Shown piece after piece: positions 62,509 to 64,000 of a DNA stretch of 64,000 bases (position 1 is its first letter; the number at the start of each line of letters is the position of its first letter). The notes under the pieces are model-generated. The model made no database searches and was not told the origin of the DNA. It worked only from the letters and a program-made list of their open reading frames with translations. The DNA is from Salinihabitans flavidus (GTDB lineage Bacteria; Pseudomonadota; Alphaproteobacteria; Rhodobacterales; Rhodobacteraceae). The stretch is from contig NZ_FODS01000001.1 in assembly GCF_900110425.1 (NCBI RefSeq), forward strand, positions 186,001 through 250,000, given 5' to 3'. Made by a program: the position numbers and the translations under genes.

Positions 62509-63294
62509 ATGCGCGCCCTGAAGATCGCAGCCACCGGCATGAGTGCTCAGCAGTTGCGGGTTGAAACCATTTCCAACAATCTCGCAAACATGTCGACCAC
62601 GGGCTATAATGCCCGACGTGCCGAGTTCGCCGATTTGCATTATCAGCAGGTCACTCGCGCCGGTGCGGTCAATGCCGCCGATGGCACCGTTCTTCCGACC
62701 GGCGTTCAGGTGGGTCTCGGCGTGCGCCCCTCTGCCGTCACTGTCCATCTGGCCCAAGGCTCTCTGTCTGCGAGCGGCGGAGATCTTGATCTCGCGATCG
62801 ACGGCAGCGGCTATCTCGAAGTGACGCTTCCTTCCGGCCAGCCCGCCTATACCAGAGATGGTGCGCTCAAACGAAGTGCGGACGGGCTGATCGTCACCTC
62901 CGATGGCTTCCCTGTCGCCCCCGAAATCACAATTCCTGAAGACGCTCGCAGCATCTCCATCAATGCCGATGGTGAAGTCTACGCCTACTTCCAGGATGCC
63001 GTAGAGGGTCAGCGTCTCGGACAATTCACCCTCTCGGGCTTTCCGAACGCAAAGGGGCTTGAGGCAGCGGGAGGAAATCTCTTTCTGGAAAGCGAAGCGT
63101 CGGGCGCGCCCTTTGTCACCAACCCCGGAGAAGACGGACTCGGTACTCTCCGTCAAGGATATCTGGAAGATAGCTCGGTCGATGCCGTGCGGGAGGTGAC
63201 GGAATTGATTGAGGCGCAAAGGGGCTACGAGCTCAACGCCAAGATCATATCGGCGGCAGACCAGATGCTTGGCGCGACGACACAGGTGCGCTGA
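62509..63294 (+). CDS. flgG: Flagellar basal-body rod protein FlgG
   Basis: 261 aa. RVETISNNLANMSTTGYNARR and SVDAVREVTELIEAQRGYEL are typical FlgG, the distal rod. Its TGA overlaps the flgA ATG by one base. Confidence 0.96.
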   Translation: MRALKIAATGMSAQQLRVETISNNLANMSTTGYNARRAEFADLHYQQVTRAGAVNAADGTVLPTGVQVGLGVRPSAVTVHLAQGSLSASGGDLDLAIDGSGYLEVTLPSGQPAYTRDGALKRSADGLIVTSDGFPVAPEITIPEDARSISINADGEVYAYFQDAVEGQRLGQFTLSGFPNAKGLEAAGGNLFLESEASGAPFVTNPGEDGLGTLRQGYLEDSSVDAVREVTELIEAQRGYELNAKIISAADQMLGATTQVR

Positions 63295-63713
63295 TGTTAC
63301 GACAGGCTTCCCTCATCCTGATGCTTCTGGCGACAACAACCTATGCAGATACCGTCGTCTCGGCACAGATCATTCGTCCCAGGACCATTATCACCGCAGA
63401 CGACATCCGGATTCAGGAGGCCTCCATCGCCGGAGGCATTGATGATCCGTCAGAGGTCATCGGAAAGGAAGCGCGCGTTGCCATTTATCCGGGACGACCT
63501 ATCCGACCGGGAGATATCGGTGCGCCCGCCCTGATCGATCGAAACCAGATTGTAACACTGCTCTATGAACGGAACGGTCTCTTGATCTCCACTGAGGGGC
63601 GCTCTCTGACCCGCGCGGCGGCAGAAGAAAGCGTGCGCGTCATGAACCTGTCTTCCCGCACCACCGTGATCGGCTTCCTGCTCCCGGATGGCCGGGTGAA
63701 AGTATCGCAATGA
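63294..63713 (+). CDS. flgA: Flagellar P-ring assembly protein FlgA
   Basis: 139 aa with a signal peptide (LRQASLILMLLATTTYA) and a SAF domain: IRPRTIITADDIRIQEASI, GKEARVAIYPGRPIRPGDIG. Periplasmic chaperone of the P-ring protein FlgI. The short form, without the N-terminal extension of enterobacterial FlgA, is normal here. Overlaps flgG and the flgH-frame ATGA. Confidence 0.93.
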   Translation: MLRQASLILMLLATTTYADTVVSAQIIRPRTIITADDIRIQEASIAGGIDDPSEVIGKEARVAIYPGRPIRPGDIGAPALIDRNQIVTLLYERNGLLISTEGRSLTRAAAEESVRVMNLSSRTTVIGFLLPDGRVKVSQ

Positions 63714-63724
63714 AAGGAAAAAAC

Positions 63725-64000
63725 ATGCGGGCTCTGGGGTTTCTGGCTCTCGGTGTTCTGGTTGGTTGCGGAAATTCCGATCATCTCGGAAAGCCGCCAA
63801 GCTTCACGCCAACCATGAACAGCAATGAGCATCACGCGATGCTCACCCGACCTTTACCCGAAACCGTGGAACGGGGAAGACGTTCCGACGATGCCTCGCT
63901 CTGGAGCCGGAACAAAAAGTCACTTCTGGGTGACAGACGCGCGATGCAACGCGGTGACATACTTACCGTTGTCGTTGAAATCGACGACAAGGCCGAGATT
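63725..64000 (+). CDS. flgH: Flagellar L-ring protein FlgH, 5' part
   Basis: 92 residues visible; the window end cuts the gene. A lipoprotein signal with lipobox LVGC (Cys15) and the FlgH start RSDDASLWSRNKKSLLGDRRAM then RGDILTVVVEIDDKAEI identify the outer-membrane L-ring protein. ATG 63725 has AAGGAAAAAAC upstream; an in-frame ATG at 63710 overlaps the flgA stop. Confidence 0.9.
   Translation, partial: MRALGFLALGVLVGCGNSDHLGKPPSFTPTMNSNEHHAMLTRPLPETVERGRRSDDASLWSRNKKSLLGDRRAMQRGDILTVVVEIDDKAEI

Noticed and set aside
1-64000. tRNA, rRNA, insertion sequences or prophage genes
   Set aside because: I looked for tRNA-like cloverleaf ends, transposase and integrase motifs and long terminal repeats and found none I could support by eye.

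Overview
The window looks like a chromosomal segment of a marine alphaproteobacterium of the Rhodobacteraceae (Roseobacter group). The evidence is high GC with long shadow ORFs, DUF1285 beside a MoxR operon, the serA-serC / serB locus with a serC-type leader, the flaF-flbT flagellin regulators, repeated Hint-domain proteins, and a flagellar order typical of Rhodobacterales. I see no rRNA, tRNA, CRISPR array, IS element or phage gene.

Layout. 1-4.8 kb: MarR regulator, DMT exporter, peroxiredoxin, ferredoxin-reductase-like flavoprotein, rsmD, DUF2189 membrane protein. 4.8-11.5 kb (minus): a tightly overlapping operon moxR - DUF58 - DUF4159/BatA - large membrane protein. 11.6-14 kb: DUF1285, then an accessory-looking gene with a PD-(D/E)XK nuclease pattern and a 463-base intergenic region with hairpins and an 11-bp iteron element. 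14-20 kb: VOC protein, two flavoproteins (one a dimethylglycine/sarcosine dehydrogenase type), DUF938, an AhpD-like protein and small envelope ORFs. 20.4-26.5 kb: thiolase, phosphatase, and all three serine biosynthesis genes. 26.6-38.3 kb: five Hint-domain proteins scattered among housekeeping genes (asparaginase, IalB, rlmN, LOG protein, dapD). 38.6-44.3 kb: dapE, a DUF2064-type transferase, rnr, and a lytic transglycosylase preceded by a second copy of the iteron element. 44.4-52.8 kb: a polyamine uptake and catabolism cluster (aminotransferase, GntR regulator, potFGHI, PuuB-like oxidase) and a kinase-like phosphotransferase. 52.9-64 kb: flagellar genes flgD, fliK, flgJ-like, flgN-like, flagellin, flaF, flbT, DUF1217, fliI, flgB, flgC, fliE, fliQ, flgF, flgG, flgA and a partial flgH cut by the window end.

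How parts work together. SerA, SerC and SerB form the complete phosphorylated serine pathway. DapD and DapE are two steps of the succinylase lysine/peptidoglycan pathway. The Pot transporter feeds polyamines to the aminotransferase and the oxidase, and an identical 10-bp palindrome-centred motif lies upstream of both arms, making it a candidate operator for the GntR regulator between them. FlaF and FlbT set flagellin output.

Most worth a second look: (1) the paired TTAAC/ACCGACG element with 11-bp periodicity at 13.9 and 42.8 kb; (2) the five-member Hint family, two members of which have lost the catalytic Cys and all of which keep a short L-x-x-x-E tail near the C-terminus; (3) the shared TGATCAAATT motif of the polyamine cluster; (4) the nuclease-like gene at 12.2-13.6 kb.
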